Program-made: the position numbers and the translations under genes
Notes under the pieces: generated by a model
The model's input: only the letters and a program-made list of their open reading frames with translations
Database searches by the model: none
Told to the model about the DNA's origin: nothing
Assembly: GCA_024687125.1 (NCBI GenBank)
Contig: JAILFA010000023.1
Coordinates: 1 to 38,304, forward strand
Source: Lachnospiraceae bacterium
GTDB taxonomy: Bacteria; Bacillota; Clostridia; Lachnospirales; Lachnospiraceae
Direction: 5' to 3'
Length of the DNA stretch: 38,304 nt
Shown here: piece after piece, positions 12,980 through 20,067 of the stretch
How the letters are laid out: each line of letters begins with the position of its first letter
Numbering within the stretch: the first letter of the stretch is position 1

Positions 12980-13591
12980 CGTCTATTCTGTAATCGTGCC
13001 ATTAAAGGCCAAACGGCACACAATGGAACAGTGGTAAACCTTCTCTTCCATGGCGACGACCAATTCATCTTTGATTCTTTGCTGATTTTTGGCAAAGCGA
13101 ACGCCTTGCCGGTAAACGATGACTAATTGGACTATTTATATGTTTAGTATAAACCGCTAAACGCCTAAGTCAATCAGAACATTTTTTCGTTTTTATATTC
13201 AAAAAACTAAATGGGGGTGAATAAGACAAAAAAGAGAAAACTTATGCTTTAATTCTAACCGAATCAAATTGGAAGTCAATCAGAATCTTTGTTCTGGCCA
13301 AGTTACAATCCAGATGACTTTTCTTGTTCGATGGTTCCACGTCACGTCGTTGCTCTCCGGACGCGCGTTGAGATGCATTTGCGCGCTTTCTTGCGCCTGA
13401 TACCTTTGTATTCTATATACAAAATTGTATATTACACCAAAAACTTATTATTCAGCTTTTCAAAACCATCAACAAAAAGCGTAGTTGTTGCCGAGAGTGT
13501 GCGCGCGCGAAAAGTATCATTTTGAAAGTGCACTTTTTGTGCACTTTTTCTCTCCAAAATGGTCAAAACTTTAGTCCGTGAAAGTGCAATC
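12980..13591. other. Gene-free stretch with short repeats
   Basis: No convincing gene is present over about 600 bases. It contains a 13-base direct repeat AAGTCAATCAGAA (13167-13179 and 13273-13285) and an inverted repeat AAAGTGCAC-TTTTT-GTGCACTTT (13525-13547) that could be a terminator or protein site. Base composition is A+T-rich between 13120 and 13290. It lies just outside the left end of the tRNA-Pro element. Confidence 0.5.
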
Positions 13592-13629
13592 AAAAAGGCG
13601 GGAACCCTTGTCAATTCTGGATTCCCGCC
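13592..13629 (-). terminator. Displaced tRNA-Pro terminator at the left end of the element
   Basis: On the minus strand GGCGGGAA (13622-13629 read back) pairs with TTCCCGCC (13597-13604) and is followed by TTTTTG. It sits at the same distance from the tRNA 3' end copy as the terminator at 20028-20064 does from the intact tRNA gene, which shows that it belonged to the original tRNA-Pro gene or to a former att donor. Confidence 0.5.
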
Positions 13630-13631
13630 CT

Positions 13632-13676
13632 CGTCGAGGTGACTGGATTCGAACCAGCGGCCTCTACGTCCCGAAC
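13632..13676. repeat. attL: 45-bp direct repeat of the tRNA-Pro 3' half
   Basis: These 45 bases are identical to 20068-20112. They cover the tRNA-Pro sequence from the 3' end (CGAGGTGACTGG on the plus strand) to the anticodon loop (CCCGAAC), plus three flanking bases. Left of the identical block the two sites remain similar, base for base without gaps, back to 13564/20000. Crossover must have occurred inside the identical block. Confidence 0.5.
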
Positions 13677-13793
13677 CGGGTCATTGCGATTACATCATTT
13701 TTAACAATGTTTATCTATGCCCTGTCATTATTGGTTTTCTGTTTCTCTGTGTTCTGTATCATGTAACCTGATTTAACAGTTTTTCGTTATGTA

Positions 13794-13826
13794 CGGTAGG
13801 CAAACGGTAGGCAAAAGCGGTAGGCA
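13794..13826. repeat. Arm-type repeats CGGTAGGCA, left end
   Basis: CGGTAGGCA occurs at 13794, 13805 and 13818, 11 and 13 bases apart, between attL and the integrase gene. The same motif occurs twice with 11-base spacing at 19963 and 19974 near attR. Helically phased direct repeats on both sides of att sites are the expected arm-type binding sites of the integrase N-terminal domain. Confidence 0.5.
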
Positions 13827-13849
13827 TACATAAAAAGCGTGTCGGTAGT

Positions 13850-15172
13850 TCACATGATTGCCTTTCGCTTGCTGTCTATTGCCTGTCCTAATATGTCTGC
13901 TGCTGCCCGGTCGCTCTCTGTAAAACTGTGCGAGTATATGCGGAGCGTTGTTGTCGGGTCGCTATGCCCTAAACGGTGGGCGACTGCCACGGGATCAAGA
14001 CCAGCAGCAATCATAATACTTGCTGCGGTGTGTCTACAATCATGTAACCTGATGCGCGGTAACTGTTCTTCTGCTGGCAAGGTTGCGTTGATAGCGTCAA
14101 GGATTCTATGAAACTCTGTCCCCGGTGTTGATATGTTCATTTGTTGCCCGGTTTCCTGTGTGAATATATATCCTGTGGTCTGTGATCGGTCGCCCGTCCA
14201 TGTGCTACCAAGTAGCATTATTTCTCTTGCCTGTTCTCTTTTCAGTTCCCGGAGTTCTGAAACGGCAGCAGCGGGGATAAACAATTCCCGGTATGATTGC
14301 TTTGTTTTCGGCGTCCCCGTATATTGCCCGGTCTTTGCTGTGTAGTGGGTCGCTTTCCTGATAGTCATTGTACCCGCTGCAAAGTTTATGTCATTCCAAG
14401 TAAGGGCTACTATTTCTCCACGCCTACAACCGCAATACAGGGCAAGGGAGAAAAAGGCGCGATACTTTAGCGGGACTATGATCGGTCGCCCGGTATACTC
14501 TTTTATTGATACGGGTTTTCCCCGGCGTGTTTGTGTATGCGCTGGCACAACAACCGGGATCGGCGTTCTGATGCGGTCAAGAAATACTGCTGCCTGTTCG
14601 GGCGTCCATGCGTTAATAATCCGCTCCTGTCGGTCGCTTTTCTTCTTCCGTTTGCGAATAATACAGGGGTTGTTCTGTAATAACCCATCTTCTACGGCAG
14701 CAGATAGGATAGAGGATATTGTTATCCTGATTCCCCGGAGCGTTTCTTCGCTGTACTTTTTGCGGCGTCCGTTCTTTAGCTGATAGCCTTTTTCCCGGAT
14801 AGCGTTTACTGTGTTCTGAATGGTCAACGGTCGGATTGATGTTAGTTTCATATTTCCGATGTGAGGATATACCAGCGCGAGGTAATGACGGTAACTTTCG
14901 AGCGTAGTCTGTTCAAGTTCCTTTTCACCGTATACTGCTAACCATTCTTCTGCGAATGACTGAAACGATTTCCCGTCCCCGCGAGATAATCCGGCTTTAA
15001 CTCTGCGCTCAAAGTCTGCGGCAAAAGTCATGAGTGCTTTTTCATTCTGCCTGTCTGTTCTTCCTGGATCAGGGGTAAAGGTTGCTGTGTCTATTATCTT
15101 CTTTCCGTCCGGGGTGCGTCCGTTGCTGACCGTGATTTCATAACTGCCGCCCCGCTTCCTGATACTTGCCAT
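13850..15172 (-). CDS. int: Tyrosine integrase of the tRNA-Pro element
   Basis: The 440-residue protein has an arm-binding N-terminal domain (MASIRKRGGSYEITVSNGRT), a SAM-like core-binding domain (about 68-165: SFQSFAEEWLAVYGEKEL...SILSAAVEDGLLQNNP) and a catalytic domain with Arg250 (CGCRRGEIVAL), His377 and Arg380 (LHDCRHTAAS), His403 (LGHSD) and nucleophile Tyr413 (RIYSH). All catalytic residues are present. This is the phage/ICE integrase type that uses tRNA 3' ends. The gene lies next to attL and reads toward it, as is normal. The start at 15172 follows the previous gene by 3 bases, with AAAGGA upstream. It catalyses insertion and, with an excisionase, removal of the element. Confidence 0.5.
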   Translation of the reverse strand: MASIRKRGGSYEITVSNGRTPDGKKIIDTATFTPDPGRTDRQNEKALMTFAADFERRVKAGLSRGDGKSFQSFAEEWLAVYGEKELEQTTLESYRHYLALVYPHIGNMKLTSIRPLTIQNTVNAIREKGYQLKNGRRKKYSEETLRGIRITISSILSAAVEDGLLQNNPCIIRKRKKKSDRQERIINAWTPEQAAVFLDRIRTPIPVVVPAHTQTRRGKPVSIKEYTGRPIIVPLKYRAFFSLALYCGCRRGEIVALTWNDINFAAGTMTIRKATHYTAKTGQYTGTPKTKQSYRELFIPAAAVSELRELKREQAREIMLLGSTWTGDRSQTTGYIFTQETGQQMNISTPGTEFHRILDAINATLPAEEQLPRIRLHDCRHTAASIMIAAGLDPVAVAHRLGHSDPTTTLRIYSHSFTESDRAAADILGQAIDSKRKAIM

Positions 15173-15175
15173 TGT

Positions 15176-15682
15176 TCAGCGTCCTTTCTTCTGCTTTCTT
15201 TTCCCGGCGCGATAACCTATAACGGCTGCTGCCTTGAATGTCATGTAAACTGCGTCAAATATATTACATTGTGAGATTTCAACAAGGTGGTTTATGTCTG
15301 CTGCCGTCATACTGCAAAACCGACTATTTCTGTATGCCCGTCTGTCGTATTCCTCTATTGCGGCGTCTATTGCGCGGTCGCATCTGCCCGCTCCTGATGT
15401 GCGGATAAATGGAATTGCTTCTGCTGCTTCGTCTGATAAGCGTGGGGCGGGATTGGGGTCGGCGGCAGCGCGGGGCGTTTCCCGTTCTGATGTGCCAGCA
15501 GTAACGGCAGCAGCCCCGGAGATTGCCGCGCGGCATAATATGCTAATTGCGTCTTTTACGTTCTGTCGGGCTGCTTTATACCCGTCAAGCAGCAGAACAA
15601 TATTACTCTTTTCTTCGCTGTCTGCTGCCCGGTATGTCTCAATAATCCTTTGTTCGTCTGTTGATCGTCCGGGAGATTTCAT
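15176..15682 (-). CDS. Unknown protein of the element, coupled to the integrase
   Basis: The 168-residue protein has a helical N-terminus (STDEQRIIETYRAADSEEKSNIVLLLDGYKAARQNVKDAIS), an alanine- and proline-rich linker (about 65-85), and a C-terminal half with MTAADINHLVEISQCNIFDAVYMTFKAA and a basic end (GYRAGKRKQKKGR). The N-terminal helices recall the C-terminal part of repressor-type XRE proteins, but there is no helix-turn-helix. AAAGGAG lies nine bases before the ATG. It lies between the repressor and integrase in one leftward unit, which suggests a role in regulation of integration. I cannot assign a family. Confidence 0.5.
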   Translation of the reverse strand: MKSPGRSTDEQRIIETYRAADSEEKSNIVLLLDGYKAARQNVKDAISILCRAAISGAAAVTAGTSERETPRAAADPNPAPRLSDEAAEAIPFIRTSGAGRCDRAIDAAIEEYDRRAYRNSRFCSMTAADINHLVEISQCNIFDAVYMTFKAAAVIGYRAGKRKQKKGR

Positions 15683-15709
15683 AAATACACGCTCCTTTCT
15701 GTTGTGTGC

Positions 15710-15744
15710 GGAGCGTCCCTGTTGTATAATCGGGGTGTCGCTCC
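15710..15744. other. Hairpin between the repressor gene and the next gene
   Basis: GGAGCG (15710-15715) pairs with CGCTCC (15739-15744), with an inner CCC/GGG match. It fills part of the 123-base gap between the XRE gene and the 168-residue gene. It may limit read-through from the repressor gene into the integrase genes; no strong U tract follows on the minus strand. Confidence 0.5.
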
Positions 15745-15805
15745 TTTGGTTGGGGGAGACATTTCGGGGTATCGGATGGTTGACTGCCTTGTCGATGCCC
15801 CGTAT

Positions 15806-16540
15806 TTATTTATCGTTCGCTTTCTTTTGTTCTCTGTGAATTTCCCATAGCATTCCCGCAAGTTCCGACCATTCCTTTTCAAGTCCTGGCGGTACTGCGG
15901 GTGGATCGCCTATTTCCTCGCGTATCATAGAATCCATATATGTTTCCTCGCCGATATCCGTTCGAGTTGTGGCAAGGTAACAAACAAAATCCTGTATAGC
16001 GTCCATTCGTTCACAAAAAGCCCCGTATTTCATGGGTGTGCCGTTGATTGTCACGCTCTCAATTACGGCTTCATGCTTCCCGGTTATATCCTTCGCTATA
16101 CACCGATGATCGGAAAACGAAAACCGTTCAATAGAGTGCGCGGGTATGGTGTGTCTCTCTCTCGGTGCGCTGGGTGGCGCGTCCCTATCTTCGTCTAATT
16201 CTCTATCTGCTATCACATATACGCAAATAAAATCGATTCTTATACCGAGTGCCAATAATAAATTTACTACCGCTTTATCTGCTGCCCCGATTTCGTTTTC
16301 TTCGTCAAGAATCATCCATGTGTTATTGATTGGCGCGTCTGTTTCCCCCATTATGTAAGCGGGCGTAACATTAAGAGCGGCTGCAAGTGTTGCCGCCCTG
16401 TTCCACGTTATACTTCGGTCGCCGCGTTCTAACATAGAGATATAATTGCTTGCATATCCTGACGCGATAGCAAGTTCTGCCTGCGTCATTCCTGTGGCTT
16501 TTCTTGCCGCTTGTAAACGCTTTCCGGGCTGTTTATCCAT
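15806..16540 (-). CDS. XRE-family repressor of the element
   Basis: The 244-residue protein begins with a classic helix-turn-helix (MDKQPGKRLQAARKATGMTQAELAIASGYASNYISMLERGDRSITWNRAATLAAALNVTPAYIMG, residues 1-65). The remainder (66-244) is an acidic effector domain without the S24 peptidase motif, so self-cleavage like LexA/CI is not indicated. GGGGGTG precedes the ATG at 16540. It is divergent from the rightward gene cluster, with a 140-base intergenic region full of symmetric motifs, the typical lysogeny-type switch. It probably keeps the rightward genes and the integrase quiet until induced. Confidence 0.5.
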   Translation of the reverse strand: MDKQPGKRLQAARKATGMTQAELAIASGYASNYISMLERGDRSITWNRAATLAAALNVTPAYIMGETDAPINNTWMILDEENEIGAADKAVVNLLLALGIRIDFICVYVIADRELDEDRDAPPSAPRERHTIPAHSIERFSFSDHRCIAKDITGKHEAVIESVTINGTPMKYGAFCERMDAIQDFVCYLATTRTDIGEETYMDSMIREEIGDPPAVPPGLEKEWSELAGMLWEIHREQKKANDK

Positions 16541-16554
16541 TAGACACCCCCGTC

Positions 16555-16641
16555 ACTATAACAAATAGTAACTATAACTGTTTGTTTGAGTTTCGAATTG
16601 ATGATGATATGATGATGATACAAGAGTATCACAAAGTGATA
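16555..16641. promoter_or_regulatory. Divergent control region of the element's switch
   Basis: ACTATAAC is repeated 17 bases apart (16555 and 16572), with the palindrome ATAGT-A-ACTAT at 16565-16575. A rightward promoter can be read as TTGAGT (16586-16591), 16 bases, TATGAT (16608-16613). A second operator-like inverted repeat TATCAC-AAA-GTGATA (16627-16641) lies just after its predicted start. These are probable sites for the XRE repressor, inferred from position and symmetry. Confidence 0.5.
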
Positions 16642-16681
16642 TATGCGTCAAGTTCAAACAGAAAAGGGGGTGTTATAAAAC

Positions 16682-16885
16682 ATGGATTATGCAACTAATG
16701 AAAAAGTGCGAAAGGCAGCAGCGGTAAACCGTGTGTGTATGTGGGAGATTGCTGCGCGGCTGGGAATATCCGAACCGCAATTTTACAGATGGCTACGAAA
16801 AGAGTTTGACCAGCAGCGGCAGCAGCAAGTATTACGGATCATCAAAGAGATTGCTGCGGAGAAAAAGAAAGGGGGCAACAAATGA
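16682..16885 (+). CDS. Small helix-turn-helix protein A of the element
   Basis: The 67-residue protein reads MDYATNEKVRKAAAVNRVCM, then WEIAARLGISEPQFYRWLRKEFDQQRQQQVLRIIKEIAAEKKKGG. The segment MWEIAARLGISEPQFYRWLR is a helix-turn-helix followed by a basic helical tail. Similar small proteins occur in phage and ICE early operons. AGGGGGTG lies upstream of the ATG at good distance. It is the first gene behind the switch region, and its stop overlaps the next start (ATGA). It is likely a regulator or excision/replication accessory factor. Confidence 0.5.
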   Translation: MDYATNEKVRKAAAVNRVCMWEIAARLGISEPQFYRWLRKEFDQQRQQQVLRIIKEIAAEKKKGGNK

Positions 16886-17073
16886 CGGATGAAGCATTGC
16901 GGAATGTGGCAAGGGAAAGCGGCGTCACATTTTCTGATGTTGCGGATAGGCTGGGTATTCCTGATTCCCTGTTTCCCCCGGTGCGGTGTCGCGGGTTTGG
17001 GGATCGGCAGCGGCAGCAGATAGCGACACTTATAAAGGTTATAGCAGCCGAAAAGAAACGGGGGCTATCCTGA
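16882..17073 (+). CDS. Small helix-turn-helix protein B, paralogue of A
   Basis: The 63-residue protein MTDEALRNVARESGVTFSDV, then ADRLGIPDSLFPPVRCRGFGDRQRQQIATLIKVIAAEKKRG shares with its neighbour the layout of short helices, an RLGI turn, and the tail QRQQ...I..IAAEKK. The two probably arose by tandem duplication, and this copy has diverged in the recognition helix (PDSLFPPVRCRG). It overlaps both neighbours (ATGA at the start, TGATG at the end), so it is part of a coupled translation unit. Confidence 0.5.
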   Translation: MTDEALRNVARESGVTFSDVADRLGIPDSLFPPVRCRGFGDRQRQQIATLIKVIAAEKKRGLS

Positions 17074-17327
17074 TGGGCGCGGGGATCAAGGCAGCAGAAC
17101 AACCAGCAGCTTCAAACATTGTACCGCTCCCGGCTGCTGCCGATGATATTCCCGTCATGCTGGGAATCAAAGAGACTGCTGCTCGGTTCGGGTTGCCCGT
17201 TCACTTTATCCGTTCCCTTGTTAGTGGGGGTTGCGTCAAATGGGTGCAAGCGGGGTCAAAGAAAATCTATGTAAACCAAGGTAGCGTTATAGCGTTCCTT
17301 AACGGGGGCGAGAAAGGCGGTCAATGA
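17073..17327 (+). CDS. Excisionase-like helix-turn-helix protein of the element
   Basis: The 84-residue protein starts at the ATG that overlaps the previous stop (TGATG). After a flexible alanine/proline N-terminus it reads PVMLGIKETAARFGLPVHFIRSLVSGGCVKWVQAGSKKIYVNQGSVIAFLNGG, the HTH_17 / excisionase fold with winged-helix residues (KIYVNQGSV). The most likely role is the directionality factor that works with the integrase at 13850-15172, or an early regulator. Its stop overlaps the next gene (ATGA). Confidence 0.5.
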   Translation: MGAGIKAAEQPAASNIVPLPAAADDIPVMLGIKETAARFGLPVHFIRSLVSGGCVKWVQAGSKKIYVNQGSVIAFLNGGEKGGQ

Positions 17328-17563
17328 TGGCAACTGTTTCAATGGAGATTATAAAAAGGATTGGGGTTATCTCACAATCGGGAGAGAAAACAACTAAGGA
17401 ACTGAATCTGATTTCATGGGGCGGGAAAGAACCCGTTTACGATCTTCGGAAATGGAGTAACGGCAAGGCGTATAGGGGTATTACGCTTTCTCTTGACGAG
17501 TGCGCGGAATTATCCCGGCTGCTGTCTGAAATGCTGACGGATGGCAAGGGGCGTGATTCCTAA
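17324..17563 (+). CDS. YdbC/PC4-like single-strand nucleic-acid-binding protein
   Basis: The 79-residue protein contains KRIGVISQSGEKTTKELNLISWGGKEPVYDLRKWSNGKAYRGITLSLDECAELSRLLSEML. The pattern of beta strands ending in YDLRxW...GKAYRGITLS followed by a C-terminal helix matches the YdbC family of PC4-like proteins, which bind single-stranded DNA as dimers. In small mobile elements such proteins may support replication or transcription. It overlaps its neighbours by four bases upstream and one base downstream (TAATG). The family call is good; the role is inferred. Confidence 0.5.
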   Translation: MMATVSMEIIKRIGVISQSGEKTTKELNLISWGGKEPVYDLRKWSNGKAYRGITLSLDECAELSRLLSEMLTDGKGRDS

Positions 17564-18003
17564 TGGCGAGAGCAAAGCACAAATACCGGGCATACCCTTT
17601 CGAAAGTGTGGGTGAGAAATTTATTGATGAAAGCGGAAAGACGAGAAAAGAAACGTCCGCTAATCTTTTCGAGAGTATGCTGCTATCTGCTGCCTATAAA
17701 TCCTTATCAGATAGGCAAGCCCGATTATATACCGTCTGCAAAGCGCAATTCTACGGCAAGAGGAAACCCGGCTATGATTACAAAGAATCCGGGCTGTTTC
17801 AAGGTGATGAGTTCTTTTATTTGAATTGGGCGACCGTCCAGCGGTACGGAGTTTACCCGGCGTCCAGCAGCAAAAACTTTTACCGGGATATGCAAGCATT
17901 ACAGGATCATGGGTTTATTCAAAAAGTGGCAAGTGGTAAAGCACACAAAAAGAAAAATGTATATTCATTTTCTGACCGTTGGCAAGCATGGCAACCGCCG
18001 TAA
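17563..18003 (+). CDS. Winged-helix / replication-initiator-like protein of the element
   Basis: The 146-residue protein starts with a basic segment (MARAKHKYRAYPFESVGEKF) and has a DNA-binding-like middle: LLSAAYKSLSDRQARLYTVCKAQFYGKRKPG, then LNWATVQRYGVYPASSSKNFYRDMQALQDHGFIQKVASGKAHKKKNVYSFS. The second part looks like a winged helix (SKNFYRDMQALQDHGFI as recognition helix, the KAHKKKNVYSF wing). Similar proteins are found near replication origins of plasmids and integrative elements. It is the last of five overlapping genes and is immediately followed by the iteron-like repeats, a typical Rep-origin arrangement. No nuclease or relaxase motif is seen. Confidence in the DNA-binding fold is moderate, in a Rep role low. 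Confidence 0.5.
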   Translation: MARAKHKYRAYPFESVGEKFIDESGKTRKETSANLFESMLLSAAYKSLSDRQARLYTVCKAQFYGKRKPGYDYKESGLFQGDEFFYLNWATVQRYGVYPASSSKNFYRDMQALQDHGFIQKVASGKAHKKKNVYSFSDRWQAWQPP

Positions 18004-18014
18004 AAGTTTATTTG

Positions 18015-18154
18015 TAGTATGGTCGTAGAACCTTACTTATAAGTGAGGTCGTAGAACCTTACTTGATGGCAAAAACACCACTACAAGTATGGTCGTAGAA
18101 CCTTACTTCTTTGCAAACAATGTGTGTCCCAAGTATGGTCGTAGAACCTCACAA
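18015..18154. repeat. Four iteron-like repeats followed by an A+T-rich tract
   Basis: The unit AAGTATGGTCGTAGAACCTT plus ACTT occurs at 18015-18038, 18041-18064, 18085-18108 and 18131-18154; the first and second differ in the first bases, the fourth in the last. Each unit is an imperfect inverted repeat (AAGTATGG / CCTTACTT). Starts are 26, 44 and 46 bases apart. A run of ATATATATACTATACC follows. This could be a replication origin or an operator array; the unequal spacing argues against CRISPR. Confidence 0.5.
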
Positions 18155-18423
18155 TATATATACTATACCATTCCATATAAGCATTAAAAAACGTTTTCCA
18201 AGGCAGAGATAAGGTAGAGGAATCACAAACGGTCGGCAGCAGCCCTGGAGATTGAAAAAACCTTGCTTTCCGGGGAGTACCAAGGTGGATTGGGGCGAGA
18301 TTGGGGCGAGGTTATGACAAGATGGGAAACATGTTCATGTGATAGGGGATTTACCGGGCAGACAAAATCAAACAGCGGTCATTCTGATGCGTCACAATGG
18401 GGGTATCAGGGAAAGGGGGGATT
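18155..18423. other. Gene-free stretch after the iterons
   Basis: No gene is seen. It contains the A+T-rich tract just after the repeats, an inverted repeat ACCTTG/CAAGGT around 18269-18295, and an 11-base tandem duplication GATTGGGGCGA (18288-18298, 18299-18309). A transfer or replication origin could lie here, but nothing proves it. Confidence 0.5.
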
Positions 18424-18795
18424 ATGGTCAAGGTGAAAGAGGTTTTGGGCTATGGTCGAAATGAAGCAAAAACCGGGCGGCAACTTGCCGTGTTGTTGGG
18501 AGTAAGTACAAGGGATATTTGCAGTATGGTTCAGTATGAGCGGCGAAACGGTGTTCCCATTTGTTCAACAACAGGATCACCAGCGGGCTATTACCTTGCA
18601 GCCACAAAACAGGAAATAGACTATTGCTGCGCTGAATTGTTTACCAAGGGTGGCGAGATAATGAAAACACGGCGGGCGTTAATGCAGATTAGAGATTCAC
18701 TTCCTGACGATGAAACAACAGAGAATCGGGGGCGCGTTCCCGACTGCTGCCCTGTTTCTGTTCTTCCTGACAATCAGCAATCGGTATCAAATTAA
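18424..18795 (+). CDS. Small DNA-binding-type protein of the element
   Basis: The 123-residue frame starts at ATG 18424, preceded by AAAGGGGGG. Its first 80 residues (VKVKEVLGYGRNEAKTGRQLAVLLGVSTRDICSMVQYERRNGVPICSTTGSPAGYYLAATKQEIDYCCAELFTKGGEIMKTRRAL) form a helix-turn-helix followed by a wing (VPICSTTGSPAGYYLAATK). This pattern is common in small phage and ICE proteins of unknown role and resembles the HTH_11/primase-associated wHTH. The C-terminal 40 residues are acidic and disordered. An earlier ATG at 18397 is in frame but lacks a good site. It lies between the iterons and the resolvase. Confidence 0.5.
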   Translation: MVKVKEVLGYGRNEAKTGRQLAVLLGVSTRDICSMVQYERRNGVPICSTTGSPAGYYLAATKQEIDYCCAELFTKGGEIMKTRRALMQIRDSLPDDETTENRGRVPDCCPVSVLPDNQQSVSN

Positions 18796-18823
18796 ACCTT
18801 TTCAAAAAAGTATCAAAAAGTTA

Positions 18824-18893
18824 TTGACAACAGCCCCCGGCGTGGTAATATAGTTATATCAAAATAAGCGGTCGTTTAAAATGATATACGACC
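18824..18893 (+). promoter_or_regulatory. Promoter and operator of the resolvase gene
   Basis: TTGACA (18824-18829), 16 bases, TAATAT (18846-18851). Downstream lies a symmetric site GGTCGT-N12-ACGACC (18870-18893), after the predicted start and 22 bases before the gene. GGTCGT is also the core of the iteron-like units at 18015-18154, so one protein of the element may bind both. Confidence 0.5.
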
Positions 18894-18915
18894 ACAACCG
18901 CAAAGGGGGTGCAAC

Positions 18916-19596
18916 ATGAATAGAGTATACGGCTATGCGAGGGTTAGCACGATGAAGCAGAATATAGCGAGACAGATTGACAATATAAAGCGGTCGTTCC
19001 CTGATGCGGTTATCATTACAGAGGAATACACCGGGACAACCATTGACCGCCCGGCATGGAACAAATTGAAAAAGCAATTACGGAACGGGGACACGGTTAT
19101 ATTTGACGAGGTTTCCCGCATGAGCAGAAATGCGGCAGAGGGTTTTCGGCTGTACCGGGAGTTATACGAAAAGGGTGTAAACCTTGTATTCATCAAAGAA
19201 CCGCATATAAACACCGATGTATACAGGAGCACCGCACAAGCCCCGGAGACCGGGGAAAAGGATTTAGACGAAACTTTAATAAAGGGGCTCAACGAATACC
19301 TGATGCGGCTTGCCGAAAAACAGATTGAGATTGCTTTCCAAACAGCACAAGCCGAGGTTGATTTCCTACACCAGCGTACAAGCGAGGGAGTACGGAGAGC
19401 GCAAGCCGAGGGAAAGCAAGTAGGCAGAGCAAAGGGGTCAAGGATCGAAACAAAGAAAACAAAGTCCGTCAAGGCAATTATTGAAAAGCACAATAAAGAT
19501 TTTGGCGGCAGCCTTAATGACATTGATACTATGAAACTTGCCGGGTGTGCGCGGAATACATACTACAAGGCAAAGCGAGAGTTAAAGGCTATGTAA
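18916..19596 (+). CDS. Serine recombinase (resolvase/invertase family)
   Basis: The 226-residue protein starts MNRVYGYARVSTMKQNIARQ, with nucleophile Ser11 in YARVST, and continues with conserved resolvase blocks: EEYTGTTIDRPAWNKLKKQLRNGDTVIFDEVSRMSRNAAEG and the long E-helix (LAEKQIEIAFQTAQAEVDFLHQRTSEGVRRAQAEGK). The tail has a short helix-turn-helix (NDIDTMKLAGCARNTYYKAKREL). It is the small resolvase type, not a large integrase. AAAGGGGGTG precedes the ATG. In this element it may resolve multimers formed during replication or invert a segment, which would fit the iteron/Rep-like genes upstream. No crossover site was identified beyond the symmetric promoter site. Confidence 0.5.
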   Translation: MNRVYGYARVSTMKQNIARQIDNIKRSFPDAVIITEEYTGTTIDRPAWNKLKKQLRNGDTVIFDEVSRMSRNAAEGFRLYRELYEKGVNLVFIKEPHINTDVYRSTAQAPETGEKDLDETLIKGLNEYLMRLAEKQIEIAFQTAQAEVDFLHQRTSEGVRRAQAEGKQVGRAKGSRIETKKTKSVKAIIEKHNKDFGGSLNDIDTMKLAGCARNTYYKAKRELKAM

Positions 19597-20027
19597 AAGC
19601 ATGATAAGGTTATAGTAAGGTTAGAGCGAGGATCGCGGCAGCAGTCCCCGCTCTATTTCTATCTGCCGCCCTGTCCTTCCTGATGCGGTCGGGCGCGGGG
19701 GATCGTTTAACTATTCGCTAAATGCTGTTTGGTGTGCTGCTGTCTGTTCCTGATCCTGATGGGGTGTGTCATGAATCGGCAGCAGATACGCCCCGGATAT
19801 GTGCCGTATTTCTTTTGTGCGCTGTTCTTCCATACCAAATGAACAATTATTGTTCGGTTGATTCCGTGAGCATACAGGGCAATTCTGTGCGTGTCGTGCT
19901 GCTGCCTTGCGTGCTTCCTGTTCTGCTGGAAAAGAAAAAAGGATCTGAAAAAATGAAACGTGCGGTAGGCAAACGGTAGGCAAATGGGGCAAAATCGGGC
20001 AAAACTTTAGCTTGTGAAAGTGGCAAC
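19597..20027. other. Right end of the element without genes; arm-type repeats
   Basis: Beyond the resolvase no credible gene is seen. CGGTAGGCA occurs at 19963-19971 and 19974-19982, the right-hand counterpart of the repeats at 13794-13826. From 20000 on the sequence is similar base for base to 13564 onward. Confidence 0.5.
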
Positions 20028-20064
20028 AAAAAAGCGGAAACCCTTGATATTACTGGATTTCCGC
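20028..20064 (-). terminator. Terminator of tRNA-Pro
   Basis: Reading leftward, GCGGAAA (20058-20064) pairs with TTTCCGC (20034-20040), followed by TTTTTT (20028-20033). It lies just after the tRNA 3' end. The homologous hairpin at the other end of the element is at 13592-13629. Confidence 0.5.
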
Positions 20065-20067
20065 TCC

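Noticed and set aside
13525..13547. Terminator hairpin as evidence for a gene at 13.3-13.5 kb
   Set aside because: The inverted repeat is real, but no coding frame with a start signal ends at it.
15703..15731. Plus-strand promoter TTGTGT-17-TATAAT
   Set aside because: No gene in that direction follows; the -10 match lies in a hairpin between leftward genes.
18015..18154. Possible CRISPR array
   Set aside because: Only four units with unequal spacing (2 to 22 bases between units), internal symmetry and no cas genes; iterons or operators fit better.
19722..19979. 85-residue plus-strand frame at the right end of the element
   Set aside because: No ribosome binding site, irregular composition, and it runs into the arm-type repeats.
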